NCBI GenBank assembly: GCA_038501195.1
Contig: JBBPUQ010000007.1
Span: 2,271,501-2,335,500 of the forward strand
Reading direction: 5' to 3'
From: Nemania diffusa
Taxonomy: Eukaryota > Ascomycota > Sordariomycetes > Xylariales > Xylariaceae
Length of the DNA stretch: 64,000 bases
In this document: positions 11,536 through 23,130 of the stretch, one piece after another
How positions within the stretch are numbered: the stretch's first letter is position 1
Layout: each line of letters starts with the position of its first letter
The notes under the pieces: model-generated
Seen by the model: the letters and a program-made list of their open reading frames with translations, nothing else
Databases searched by the model: none
Told to the model about the DNA's origin: nothing
Position numbers and translations under genes: made by a program

Positions 11536-12078
11536 TCATTCTTCAGGCTGTGGCATAGAGGCTCTCTGCGCCACCCTCCTCCAGTACGCTTCTCGCTGGC
11601 GTTCCTCCTCGGCCATTCGGATAGAGCACCTCTTACCGACACCAGAGTAGTAGCAGTTTGTACAAGCGCCTGTGAACCTGTTGTCTACGACAACACACTT
11701 TTCACCTGGCCCAAATACGTCCTGTTCCGCGCACCTATTGCATGTGACCGGGGCCTCAATTCCGGCCAATAAGTAGTATGCAATCGCGGTTGTAATTCTA
11801 AAATTATTAGTAAGTGCGGGGTGAGATATCCATGCTGGAACAAATCTCCATCTTAGAATTTGCTGTAGTTGACAGAGTCGGCGAACAGTCTGGGTTTCTT
11901 CGAGCAACAATCGTGAATGGGGATCACTGCATAGTAGGAGTTTTTGAATCAAGAATGCAGTAGCTTCCTCATCGGTCTGGCATTCTTCATGAGAATTGGG
12001 TGGCCTTGGCAACGGGTCGCCCTGCCACGTGAAGTCGGTGAGAGCCACATTCGGCCTGATGTGATTCTGGCCTGACAT
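11536..12078 (-). CDS. DUF3716-like fungal protein
   Basis: Single exon, 180 residues, cytosolic or nuclear with no signal peptide. The C-terminal half has the cysteine pattern VTCNRCAEQDVFGPGEKCVV, then GACTNCYYSGVGKRCS, matching the fungal DUF3716 pattern (C-x2-C ... C ... GACxNCxY ... RCS), probably a small zinc-binding module. The end is basic and acidic (RMAEEERQREAYWRRVAQR). DUF3716 proteins are common, variable accessory proteins of filamentous fungi with no known role. It stands alone between two long spacers. Confidence 0.68.
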   Translation of the reverse strand: MSGQNHIRPNVALTDFTWQGDPLPRPPNSHEECQTDEEATAFLIQKLLLCSDPHSRLLLEETQTVRRLCQLQQILRWRFVPAWISHPALTNNFRITTAIAYYLLAGIEAPVTCNRCAEQDVFGPGEKCVVVDNRFTGACTNCYYSGVGKRCSIRMAEEERQREAYWRRVAQRASMPQPEE

Positions 12079-12699
12079 GGTAAAAATGTGAAGGCTGTGT
12101 GATGGTTGAAGGTAATAGTGATAGCTAAAATGTCAAGTGGTGTAGAAATTATCAGAGGTGACTATTGTCGGCACCGGTAGAAAGGTTGTGTATTGATGAT
12201 AGAAGAAGGCTGCTCTGATGGAATGGAGGAGTAAATTAGAATATTATAACAAGAGCAGTAATAATTGTAGGTAGGACTGCGTGACTGCCGATATAATAAA
12301 TATTGTTTTTGTTCAAGGGAGGTACTAGATGAAGTAATATGACGGATTCAGCTGATGTCCCTGGGTATCACTTACCATCGTAAGGTGCCTATCTACCATC
12401 AATTTAACAAGGAAGGAACTTGTAAAGCCGTCACAAGATGGCCGGACTACCAATGCGCTAAAATCCTATGAGGGGACACATTTCTCAATATTAAATCGCG
12501 AATGCAAAATGCATACATGCACGCATAGGGTACTGGATATAAACTACTCAGATAGCCGCCAACGCCGCCGAAGAAACCATTATAAGGCGTCCCAACCGTA
12601 TGCAATGCCTAATCTCCAAATCCGCAAAAGGGATGAATAGCTAACACCCGTCTACTTTCCTCCAGCGTGTTCCCCCCATTACCGAAGCGGTCTTAGATC
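12079..12699. other. intergenic spacer
   Basis: Promoter side of the DUF3716-like gene and 3' flank of POL2. No further feature seen. Confidence 0.5.
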
Positions 12700-15600
12700 T
12701 TATAGGCTTTCCAACACCTCTTCAACAAGCGCAGCCAGCATCTTCAGACCGAACCACTCGGCAACGCCGGCGTAGACGCCCAATTTCCTCACCAGATCCT
12801 CTCTCTTGACGCTCTCGGCCCACGGGCCCGAGCACGTGCAATGTTCCATGAAGTCGTTGAGCCTGACATTTCCGCACCGCTCACACTTGACGTCCTGCGT
12901 GGTCCACTCGACGATCCACGAGTTCACGTCGGCGAGGAGCCGCTCCTCGATGCGCAGCTTGCTGAACTCGGCGTCGCAGAAGGTGCAGTTCCACGGTTTC
13001 GCCGCCGCGGCTTTCCGGACCTCCCCTTCGGAGGTGGCCCCTGGGGCGAGGGAGGTAGAGATGGCGGAAAGGTCGGGCAATAGGCTCTCGTCGCGGCACA
13101 GGTCCCAGTCCCGCGCGAGCGTGCACTCGGTGCAGCTCCACTGTGAGAGCTTGAGCGAGGCGCTCGGGTTCGCGAATGTGCCGTCACGACTGAACTCGCG
13201 GACGTCGAAGAGCGCTAGCAGGTCACGACGTAGGAGACGCGCCTCGGTCGTGATGTTTTTGTCGAGGGAGAGTACTTGCATGAGGGATTTCACGAGCTCA
13301 AGAACGGCGTTCTCGGTGCCACGTCTTTGTGCTTGCGACTGTAAGTGCTTTAGACGAGGGTGAGGGTTGTGACTTCCGCTGTTGCCGGGAAGCAAGGGGA
13401 ACGACCAGTCAGATGCTAGTTCCGGGTGCAAGAGCTCACGAGCTTGCGTCGATATAAGGGACTGAATTTCTTTCTTAAGTGGACGCTCAAATGTCTTGGT
13501 AAGTATGATCTGAGGCTTATCCTTGTCGTCAACTTCGGTGGTCTGTGTGAGGCTACGAAAAGGGAGTTGTGTGACTCGCGGTGTAGAGTCGGGATCTCCG
13601 TTTTGCGGGTGTTTGATACCATGCATGAGATGGATGAACTCAACGACCCAGTGCTGGAATGTGTCCTGGAGTCGGAGTGGCAAAAACGTTTTGATCTGCC
13701 AGCACATGATGGTCTCGAGGTTCTGCTCCTGGGCCTCGACGACTTCTTGGCAGGCTTTGCCGCCATAATTGAACTCATCATACCAGACTAGATAGTCCCA
13801 GTATTCCTTAATCTCTAGATCGATGAAATGGAAGAGAGGTTTACTCTTGATGCTCTTGATAATATATTGACTGTACGCGTAAGCATTTCCTACCTCCGAC
13901 TTAGTCGTTTGTAGGAGTAATCGGTTCGAGTTAGCAAACACGACCTGCGACCCAACCCGGCGGAAATCTGCCATCAGTTGAAGGAGGGCCTTGCGACTCA
14001 TCATCTGCACGTAGTAATGTAGAGCGCGGTCGTACATAAACGAGTCTGGCGATTCCACCCAGCGGACTAGATGTTGTACGAGAATATCTGCCATGGGACT
14101 ACCTTTGCAGGCTTCGGCCCACCAGGACTTGACCATCTCACGAAGAACTAGAACGCCGGCATTGGCAAATGCGGACTCTGAGTGAAGCATCTCGGAACCA
14201 TCTGATGGGGCGGAATCTGAAGCTGGGTTGAATGCGATGGAATCGGCGCCCTCGAGTTCGTTGATGAGTGATGAAGTGAGAATCGTGTTGATTGCAAGAT
14301 TACGGACTTCAAGGTCAATGCAGACAGATGCATAAGTACCAGGGTTATTAACCGATGGCATTGCGACGGTATCAAGAGGACCGGAAACATCATCTTGTTC
14401 GTAACCAGCATGATCCGGTCTTGATCCTGGTGACCACCATAGAACAACATTGTTCATTTGCAGTCGTCTAGCATAGGCAACATCAATGAGGAATCTAGGA
14501 TCATCTCGCTCTAAATTGCAAAGGGGTATATCACCATATCTTGCAAGAGCTGTGAGGTGTAGTACCCAAGAACCTAGACTCAAATAATGCGAGACGAGTC
14601 GCTTGGCAATAACGGATTGCCAGCCGAGAGGTGGGAGAGCGCTGTCTGCCTGGTCATATCGTAAGGGGAGAATCGGAAAGTCTGAGAGGATGGGAACATC
14701 ATGGACAAGTAGGTTGCGTTGAGAGGACTGAATAACGAGCATCATTGGCTTAGACTCGTCTTTCTTCATCTTCTTGACAAGGTCACCTATTTCCAAGTGC
14801 GCTTTCCTTCGGGTCGTCACTTGTCTGACTGTGAAAGTTAGCTTCTCTTGATACTCGAAGCATTCCTGCCAATTGCTGTCTTGGTCTTCTTGCAATCTTC
14901 GCGTGCGCATTTCGCTGTAAAGTTTGGTGACATTCGGCAGCTCTGAGTTAGCGTCTTTGCTCTTCTGTAGAATAAGAATGTGAGCTTGATCGCTGGTCGA
15001 GGAGAAAAGACCAAATATCTGACGCTCTCCTGCTGTGATGTGCGATATGTACACATAAGCAAGAGGATTTGACTCGAGGTATGCTTTTGGTTTTAGCGGC
15101 CGCATCAACCCAGACAGATCAAATCCCTCTTCTAGCCCCTTACCCAAAACACCAGGCTGGCTCTCATCGATTGTGCAAATATTGCCTAGTTGGAGAACGG
15201 CCCGCATGTCTAGAGGAACTTGCTTCTCATACACTCCTTCGACGCTAGGATGATTGAATAGCAGGGAAAACTTATCAGCTTCGGCAAAATATACATCTTC
15301 CGGAACAGTGATCTTGAAGAGATGGGCTGAGGGGTGCCCGTTAGGAAGAGTATGTGTAACCTGTTCAACATCACAGCCTTCAACGTCTATGTCGGGAAGG
15401 TCTTTCCCTTTTAGGTTGAGGAAGATTTGACGCGTAACCTTGATCTTGAGCGCATGCATCCTTGCATCAATTAGCACGAATGCCGTCACTATTCCGGGAT
15501 TGTCTGTTGTTCGAAGCTGTAGAAGTTGCCAAGTGTTTCTGAAGGTGACTTCAGCTTGATTGCGGAACGTCTGCTGGATATTGCTACCAACATTACCGCG

Positions 15601-18600
15601 TCGATCTCCGAAGAGGTGTCGGCGACGTATCCGCGCCTGCTTCTGGATTTTCCACTTCTTCTTCTGATACTCTAAGAAAGCTGGGTAATCTTCGGATGGA
15701 TCTGGCATCACCTTTGGAAGAGCTGCAAAGGGATCTTGATTTTCCCTTTCAGGCTCAGGGGATTTGCGCTTGGATGCGAGGCCTGTTTGCGAAGCATTTA
15801 TAACGGCGGTCGTGCTCTTGGGCTTGAGCAGTTTTGCCCCATAATCTTCTAGATCATCTAGTCTAGGGCCTCTGAGATTTGTTATATCACCTAGAGGCTC
15901 CTTTGTGAACAGATCCGTGAGCTTCTTCTGTTTCATCTTGTCGTCCTTAATATTGATTCTCCTTTGAAGCCAATCTGGGTGCGCGACACGTGGTACGGGA
16001 TTGCGAACTTTCTGTAAAGCTGCCGGAATGGTGATTAACTTTTGGATAACGGATCCAAGACGATCAAGGTAGTAATCCCAGTCAAGCAGCGCCCGTGGAT
16101 CCATGTTGGAGGGTTCCTCTTTCAACCACTTTGTGAGAAACCTCCGCTTAACCTCGGGATCAGCGGAGAAGATAGCTACTGGTACGGCTCGTTCGGTGAC
16201 TGGAGCATTGCGAGGTCTGGCGCAGATAATGTACTTGCAGTTCAAGCCCTTGTCTTTGACCATCTGAGCTCCCAGGAATTCAGCCAGACGCTTAGCGGTG
16301 GTAATTGAAGTCGATTTCTGACTACCATATTCTTCAAGTGTCTTACTCATGCTTCGATTTTCACAGATCAGGTCGATAAACTCCTCGTCAGCTAGGGTTG
16401 ACCCCTTACTGTATAGGACATCTAGCCATTTGTTTGCAACCTTTGCCACAGCAGCGTAACACTCAGTTAACGTGCTGCCTTCCAAGAAAAACTTGAAAAT
16501 TTGCTGTTGGAAAATCTTGATGAGCTTCAGCTCACCTCTTCGCTTAACTTCGAACCCCTTCAGCTCTGCCAGGGTCCCGTCGTCGTTAAAAACAGCGTAC
16601 CGCTTCTTCAAATTCTTATCTTCCTCTTTAGATGTGGGGAGGACCATGGCTTTGTATGGCCCGTCAACTTCGAAGAAAATAGAATTGTCACTAGTGGTTT
16701 CATATTTGAACGTCTGCTTGTCCACTAGTGTTTGGTACTGGTGGTTGGTGAACTTCGCGTGCACCAAATGGTTCAACATGACGCAAGGGTAGGAGATTGC
16801 GAGTTTCTTGCCGTTCTTGAGCTTGAACGCAAAATTCTCTGGGAACGTGGCTGGCAACATGCACCAGATACCATCGGTATCTAATTCAAGAGGACGTCCA
16901 AGTCTCTCTACTAGCGACCTAGCCAACTGAATGATTGTTGCGCCTGTCAAGCAAGTCACACCAGCCATCTCCATAGAGTACCACCTCGAACCCTTCCGCA
17001 TGACATAGCCATAGAATGAGTTCAGAATGACCTTATGGGCGAGTTGCAAGGAATCGTATAGAACAATCATTTTCTTTGCATTATCGACCTCCTGGGCGGT
17101 AGCGCCAGACGACTTGAGTGCGTCCGTTTTCCCCTTCCATACTTTCGCCTGACCCTTGTAATCGTACCGACGATCTCGAAAGTCACGTACTGTATCGATG
17201 TAAAAGGGGTTCTCACGCTGGCAAATGACAGCCTCTCGAACAATAGTGGTTTGATCGCGGATCTTATGGTATACCTTCTGACTGTATGTGGTCAATCGTT
17301 TCCTAATGAGTGCAGCTCGTTCATCCTCTGTTAAATCTTGAAATGTCCTCATTGGCCCGTTCGGCCATTTACTGGGAAATCTCTCGTTCTCTAGCGCATG
17401 TCGAATCATATTGTACTCGTCCCGTTTAGCTGGAAGATATTCTCCTCTCCAGGCCCAAGGAAGCCTCCGGTCACATGTTTTTCCAGGTCTATTGAAGTCG
17501 CAAGCCGCGCAATCCGATTCCTGGATCATGGAATCTGGCTGAAGTCTATTTGTCGTCATAATATTGGGGTACATAGATGCGACATCTAGATGGTAAATCA
17601 ACGGCCGTTCGTTTCGGTTCGGGGTTTCCTTTAGTTGGTTGAGCCGTGCAGCAATTTGAGCCCTGATCTCGTCATAGTTGGTGACATCATCCATCGATTT
17701 CTTCTCTTCAACTTCAATTGAAAATTTGAGGGCTGCGTCAAGATCGCGCAGAAGCTCGTCGACAGCACCAGTATCCACTGCAAAATTTACCGGAATATCG
17801 GCGCGAAAAACACCTGCTTCAATACTTTCGACGTGACCGCCAACATAGGTTTCTGCATCGAGCAGGTGACCATCCCAAAATGATTCTTTTGGAGACACGT
17901 GTTTGTTTGGTAGCACAATCTCGCCTTGATATGCTTGGACCATTAGCAACATCTCACATAGGGTACCCGTTCCTTTTCGTAATACATCGTCGCCTCCCAG
18001 CGGCAAGATGGTACATAACGAGAAGATGAACGGATGTATGTACTTCATGTACAGGTAATACGTAGCCACAGCATCTGAAACGGAATACTCTGCAAGAGTT
18101 TGCGGTCTCTCGCTTGCGTATGGGGTCATCAATTCCGGATCGAGTTCGTCTGGGTCGTACCCTAGTTTGGCGACAGTGACGGCTTTCAAGCCTCGGCTTC
18201 CCTGTGGTAGATAGGAATCTCGATTGACCCAGGCAAAGCAATCCATGTGAACGCCATATGTACATTTGTAAATGTCTTCGGTATCCTTTCTCCATCCGAT
18301 CTCACGGTACATATCAATACCATTGATGCTTGCTCGGGCTTCGACGAAGGGCCAATCGAAGAAGTCTCCGTTGTAGGTAGCGATGACGGTTGGCCTTGCT
18401 TCCTTGACATGCAAAAAGAATCTTTCGATGAGTGCTTTCTCGTCAGGCTCATTAAAAATCATGAATTGGCCAGGATATTCGGGTCTTGGCGTGTACTCGA
18501 AGTCGGCAATATCTTCAGACACAATCTCCCGGTTGGTGATGAGAAAACCCTGGCCATCTATCATGTATGATATCATCATAATCTGGTCTATCGCGGCATC

Positions 18601-19637
18601 AGGGAACTTGAGCGGGAGCTTAGTTGTCTCGATATCGAAGGCCATGATAACAGGGTCTGCTTGGACTAAACGGTCTTCGTTGAGGGTTATGGTGGTGATT
18701 CCATGTCTCGCCTCTACGAAATACCATTTGCCTACTCGAATATCTAAACCGGCGTTAGCTTCAAGATAGAGAGTGAATAGCTGTAGGACTTACTCATATC
18801 AATCATTACTCGTACATGGTATGGAACATCAAATTCTCTAATATCGACAATGTAATCGCTAGCATCTGAAAAGGAGGTATTATGTCGTCTATCGTCATCT
18901 CGTGAATCATCAAAGAGGTCAAAGCCGGCTTGTTCGCTATAAAAATGTCAGTTGTCAATTGTCATCGATTTCCTTCCGCAGCATCTTATCTTCAACGATA
19001 TTGGAGGAGAAACTTACGCAGCGACCTCGGCATATACATCCACCGTCCCCATAGCCTTTCGGTTCTTCTCCGCAATGGGTGATATGTCCCTTCTGGCGGA
19101 TAGCAAATCTGAAACGTTCGCAAACCGCAATTGAAGGAATGTGCGCCGATATCCTAGTAAGTGATTTGGCATAGAAAGATCCTCTTTCTCGACCCGTTTC
19201 ACACTACGCACAACACCACCACCCGGTACACGCTTGACCCATTCCTCTACCTCACTCTCGCGGCCCTTGCGGACAGCAATCAGAAAGTATGGCTCATATT
19301 CGACTGTCGCCTTAAAGGTCTGTCCGTCTTGCTCGATAAAGTAGCAGTCGAGAGCTGCTCGTCCGCCAGGTACACGATCGTCGTCCAGGCCTATAGTCGT
19401 TGGCTGTACATTTACCAGCCACCCTTCGCGTGCGCGGCCGGCCTCGTATCGGGCAAAGCCCATGGATTCGTCGATCTGTGTTGTAAGGAGTGCCCGTTCG
19501 GCTTTTTCGTCGGCTGCTGTGCCCTCTGTACGTGTAGAGGCAGCGAAGGTCCTTGTGCGTGAGGCGCCATGGTAGGCACTCTTGCCCCCGCGACGAACGT
19601 AGCCCTTTTGGGGCCGGCGGAGCGATGTGTTGGGCAT
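12700..19637 (-). CDS. POL2: DNA polymerase epsilon catalytic subunit
   Basis: Leading-strand replicative polymerase of the nucleus, about 2268 residues (yeast Pol2 is 2222). Exons are 19637-19018, 18936-18794 and 18743-12700; joins give SEQAGFDLFDDS- and VMIDMNIRVGKW-type continuity. Seen in order: exonuclease motif I (AFDIETTKL, D291/E293), YNGDFFDWPFV, polymerase motif A (DVASMYPNIM, near 640), the CysX cluster CAACDFNRPGKTC that in this family binds a 4Fe-4S centre, motif B (NSFYGYVMRKGSRWYSMEM), motif C (LDTDGIW), then the inactive second polymerase half. Two C-terminal zinc modules follow, CTECTLARDWDLC with WNCTFC, and CERCGN with CTCSG, which bind the B subunit. All catalytic residues are present, so the gene looks intact. 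Cell-cycle type motifs lie upstream. Confidence 0.97.
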
Positions 19638-20388
19638 TGTGCTTCTCGAGTCGGGGGGAAGTGTCTCGGTGAGGGGTGAGGGAGCCGAGTCCCCTTATGG
19701 AAAGACAAGTTGAAGACTCGAGGGCTAAATCCGTCGACTCGTAAACAGCATTGGCAAATTAGAGAGAGTCAGAAAAACAACGCAACACAATACGGGTATC
19801 TCCGAGCGTGGTTATTAGGTATGTTGAAGAAAAAAGACGTTAGTTGTCACTTGTTTAGTAAGTCTGTCCTAGAATCAATTGAGGGTTGCTAAATAGGGCA
19901 ATCCACTTACAAAACGCGCGACGCCGCGCGACGCGAATGCAGCTCAACGCGCATTCACTGCGGACCCACATTTTACGCGCGAGTTGGCCAGGGATGTTAA
20001 GAGCCCCGATCAGTTCAACTCTACACACTATATGCATATACCCCTATATATGCACATACAAGAAGTACCTAGGTATCCGCATCATAGAATCAATTGTAGT
20101 AGGTACCTCTTAGATAGGTTTTACCATCCCGAATCGGAATGGGAATCTAACCTGAGCCACGCCGCTTTTAGCCTGCGCATAGCCTGAGCCAGAACTAAGC
20201 GAAGCTGAGCATAGCCAAGCCCGCTTGCGCTAGACCGGACCGTAGGACAGTAGCAGAAATAAAAACGGTTCAAGTCACAGTTAAGTTTATCGTAAAACGG
20301 ATTTCTAGTAGGGTAAGTCTAAAGTGAATACCTAGGTAGATACTGTCCCCATGCAGAATTGACCTAAAAAGGAAATCTGGAAAAAATT
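19638..20388. other. POL2 5' flank
   Basis: Contains the POL2 promoter including the ACGCG cluster listed separately, then AT-rich sequence up to the terminator of the tRNA-like locus. No protein gene seen. Confidence 0.5.
19914..19979. promoter_or_regulatory. cluster of four ACGCG words upstream of POL2
   Basis: ACGCG occurs at 19914-19918, 19931-19935, 19947-19951 and 19975-19979, about 280-340 bases before the POL2 start. ACGCG is the core of the MluI cell-cycle box bound by the Mbp1-Swi6 (MBF) factor at G1/S genes in yeasts. The cluster fits S-phase expression of a replicative polymerase. The binding is inferred. Confidence 0.5.
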
Positions 20389-20466
20389 TGGACATGGTCG
20401 GATTCGAACCGACATCCCGGTTGCCATGTAATGAGATCCCGGTTGCTACCATTACACCACATGCCC
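20389..20466 (-). tRNA. tRNA-like gene with aberrant anticodon arm (probable pseudo-tRNA)
   Basis: The reverse strand gives a 78-nt tRNA-like sequence. The acceptor stem GGGCATG pairs with CATGTCC apart from one G-U, with discriminator A. The T-arm (GTCGG TTCGAAT CCGAC) is perfect. The A box (TGGTGTAATGG) and B box (GGTTCGAATCC) match Pol III promoter consensus, and a T6 run lies directly downstream as terminator. The D-stem has one mismatch. The anticodon region does not fold normally: GCAACCGGGAT is present twice as a direct repeat, and no 5-bp stem with a 7-nt loop exists. The best forced fold gives a CTC loop with a 9-nt intron and a mismatch. It is transcribable in principle but probably not a working tRNA. 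Confidence 0.55.
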
Positions 20467-20850
20467 CATCGAGTTTAGTGCTATTACCTTAAAATAAATA
20501 TATAACTGGATCTCTTTACAGAATACACAATAGAGAAAATCAATCAATCAGCCTGCCATTAAAAAAAACGGTGCAATCACAATTCTACAGTCCTGACCAC
20601 AGCACATAGATTCTAAAGAGACTTAATACCTTTGTCATCCTGATCGTAAGCTGCACTAGGTGTACTGGATGGAAGCCTGCACTCTTGGCCGTAGTCGTAT
20701 GCCTGATACTTGGCTGGGCCGAGCCTGAGCAAAAGCGGCGAATGCACTAGACCTAATTTGCTTGCAGCTTGGCATTTGCTAAAACCTGGTACCTACCTAA
20801 TCGTCATAGTCCAGCTTCACGGTTTTCATCTCGACTGAGTACCGCAAGCT
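20467..20850. other. intergenic spacer
   Basis: 5' flanks of the tRNA-like locus and of COX20, divergently arranged. Nothing else recognised. Confidence 0.5.
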
Positions 20851-21485
20851 ATGGCGCAAGACGACAACACCCCCCCGAAGCTCCGCGGGCCTCCGCCAGG
20901 CGCCACCGAGCCCCCAGACCACGTCAAGCAGCCACAGATCTACGAAATATTCCATAGCCCGGCAACGCCCGAAGGCGGCCATCCCACCACTCCCTCGGAG
21001 GGGCAACCGAGCAGGCCCTCAAGGCCAACACTCAGAGACGGAGTGCAGTCGATCAAATATGAGGATTTCTTCAAGGTACACCGGATACCGTGTGCGAGGG
21101 ACGGTTTCTTGACAGGCATAGGGACTGGGGCAGCTGTAGGAATAGTACGATATACTGTCGGAGGTATGTTCAATTATAGAGAGATCTAGACAGCGTTTCT
21201 ACAAATAAATTATGGTGGGCTGATATCACTTGCGCCGGAACAGCGCCCAGTCCAGCGAAAGCAGCGAATTGGGCCTTTGGGGCCTTCATTATTGGCAGCA
21301 TCCTACAATGGGAGTTTTGCCAGTCGCGAAGGCGCGAGGAGCGGGCCGGGATCGCACGAGTCGTCGAAGTCATTGATCGGAAGCAGGCTGAAAAGATGGC
21401 ACAGGCAGCAGAAGCTGCACGGTTAAAACGAGAGGCGGAGGATAAGGCCCTGCACGCCTCAAAAAGCTGGTATAAATTTTGGTAA
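20851..21485 (+). CDS. COX20: cytochrome c oxidase assembly protein Cox20
   Basis: Inner mitochondrial membrane chaperone for newly made Cox2 in complex IV assembly. Exons 20851-21163 and 21244-21485 join across GTATGT...AACAG to a 184-residue protein. After a proline-rich N-terminus comes SIKYEDFFKVHRIPCARDG and a glycine-rich first membrane segment (FLTGIGTGAAVGIVRYTVGG), then ANWAFGAFIIGSILQWEFCQ and SRRREERAGIARVVEVID. This W-F-...-WE(F/Y)CQ-R-R pattern is the Cox20/FAM36A signature. The C-terminus is a charged helix rich in Ala, Lys and Glu ending SWYKFW. Length and topology (two helices, both ends facing the intermembrane space in yeast) fit the family. Confidence 0.88.
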
Positions 21486-22041
21486 TGTTTTGCAGGAACA
21501 AGCCCACTTTACAAGAAGCTATTTAAGCTTGCTTCGAGGTTGTCGGTATACCGATACTGCCCTACCATCTACCACCTACCACCTACGAATGCCTAAACGC
21601 ATGCGTTGTTGCAACCCCTGTAAAACGCCATTGGCTTTATTAGCCTTGTCTCCCCACGAATACCGGCTGGACCAAACTATATCCCATAGACCTGTCAAAA
21701 ATAAATGTAAAATAAGGCTGGAGCCTCCTGAGCCAAAGCCAAAAGTTAATGTGGAAGAGAGCCCATTCCGTGTGATTAGTTTCCGAAACGCCAATACTCG
21801 TTCCCCAATACCATCGCACTAACGCCTGATTCAACATGCTCCGAAAGGATGGAAATTTCGATCTATACAAGCGCCCGAGTTGACGCGTTGGATAGCTGTG
21901 TCATCGATCAGCAAACTTGCTTCCCCCTCGGCATTGTTGTTAACAAGTTAACAGTTCCAAAGTTAAAAGGAACTCAGCGGAAGGTGCACACAGCAGTCTG
22001 TCGAGATAATGAAATGAAGAGATAAGTGAGTGACCGGGGGT
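21486..22041. other. intergenic spacer
   Basis: Convergent spacer between COX20 and the next gene. No additional gene seen. Confidence 0.5.
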
Positions 22042-23130
22042 TTACGTTGTCATGACGGTAGTTGGTGGAGCTTCAGAGAAATGCACCCGTGCAATCGAGT
22101 GTTTTCTAGCCATCTCAGCTCCTCCACCCATTTGCTCTCTTCGTCGTTGATTCCTCCTAGCCCTGGCTTCGCTCTCTTCGCGCTTCTTGTACTCGGCGAG
22201 CTGTTGACGCCGCTTTTGCGCACGGTGGTAGGCTACGGCAGCAGTAGGCTTAAATCCAATGCCGTTGATGCCCGTCCCGTCGTCATCCTTATCTTCTGGA
22301 TCGTAGATGGTGATCTCATCGTCGCGCCAAGTAAGTGCCGCACGAACAGGGTCGGTGATGACCGGTTCTTCTTCGTTGTCTTCTTTTGCCGACTGAGATT
22401 GGGCATTCCCCTTTCGCCTTGAAGATAACGGGGGCGTCCCTACCCGTTTACGTCCACGAGATTTTGAATCGGCGAAACGACTAATCGATGGAACCGGCTG
22501 TTGAAAGTTGGATGGTTTACTAGGTTCGAGTGCGCTGGTGATATTCGAATCTATAGATACCGACAGCGGATCATGTATTCGGTCGTCAGTAGAGAGAGTC
22601 TGAGCTGTAAAGTCGCTTATTTCCCCAGTTAAACTGGTGGTTGTAGGTTCGGGGTTAGATATGTCGAACTCGATAGTCTTGGCGCGTTTACGAGCGGTAG
22701 CAGCATCATCATCGCCGTCGAGATCTAACTGCATGTCTGTGATGCCAGCATCGAAGTCAAATCTGGTGATGTCAGGTGCGGCTAATGCCTCGTTCCCGAT
22801 CCAGCGAAGGGTCCTCGCAGGCGCAGGCGCAGCTGCCCCGCCCCCGCTTTCGGGCGCGCTGCCGGTGGCGGTAATACCGCCTGGACCCTCACCGCTCTCT
22901 TCGATCGCCAGGTCCCTGAATTTCTGAGCAACCCTGGATCGCGGGCTACTGTTCCCATCTTCGGTCATGTCACTCGATCGGATGATCGGCTGAAGATTCG
23001 GCGGTTGGAACGTAAAAACAGACTTGGCATCGTAGCGAGGGCAGGGTGAGGTACTGAGGCGCAGCTCGGCAATCAGGTCATCCCGCTTCCGCTTCGGCGT
23101 GGCGGTGGGCGGGGAGTTTGACTCAGCCAT
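22042..23130 (-). CDS. conserved fungal nuclear-type hypothetical protein
   Basis: Single exon, 362 residues, with no signal peptide or membrane segment. It is largely disordered and carries basic nuclear-localisation-like stretches (TPKRKRDD near the start, RKRAK, KSRGRKR). The probable conserved core is TWRDDEITIYDPEDKDDDGT followed by NGIGFKPTAAVAYHRAQKRR and a long charged helix (QLAEYKKREESEARARRNQRR). The FKPTxAxAxxRxxKRRQQ pattern with a basic coiled coil looks like a fungal-specific nuclear protein, but I do not recognise a named family. No function can be assigned. Confidence 0.75.
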   Translation of the reverse strand: MAESNSPPTATPKRKRDDLIAELRLSTSPCPRYDAKSVFTFQPPNLQPIIRSSDMTEDGNSSPRSRVAQKFRDLAIEESGEGPGGITATGSAPESGGGAAAPAPARTLRWIGNEALAAPDITRFDFDAGITDMQLDLDGDDDAATARKRAKTIEFDISNPEPTTTSLTGEISDFTAQTLSTDDRIHDPLSVSIDSNITSALEPSKPSNFQQPVPSISRFADSKSRGRKRVGTPPLSSRRKGNAQSQSAKEDNEEEPVITDPVRAALTWRDDEITIYDPEDKDDDGTGINGIGFKPTAAVAYHRAQKRRQQLAEYKKREESEARARRNQRRREQMGGGAEMARKHSIARVHFSEAPPTTVMTT

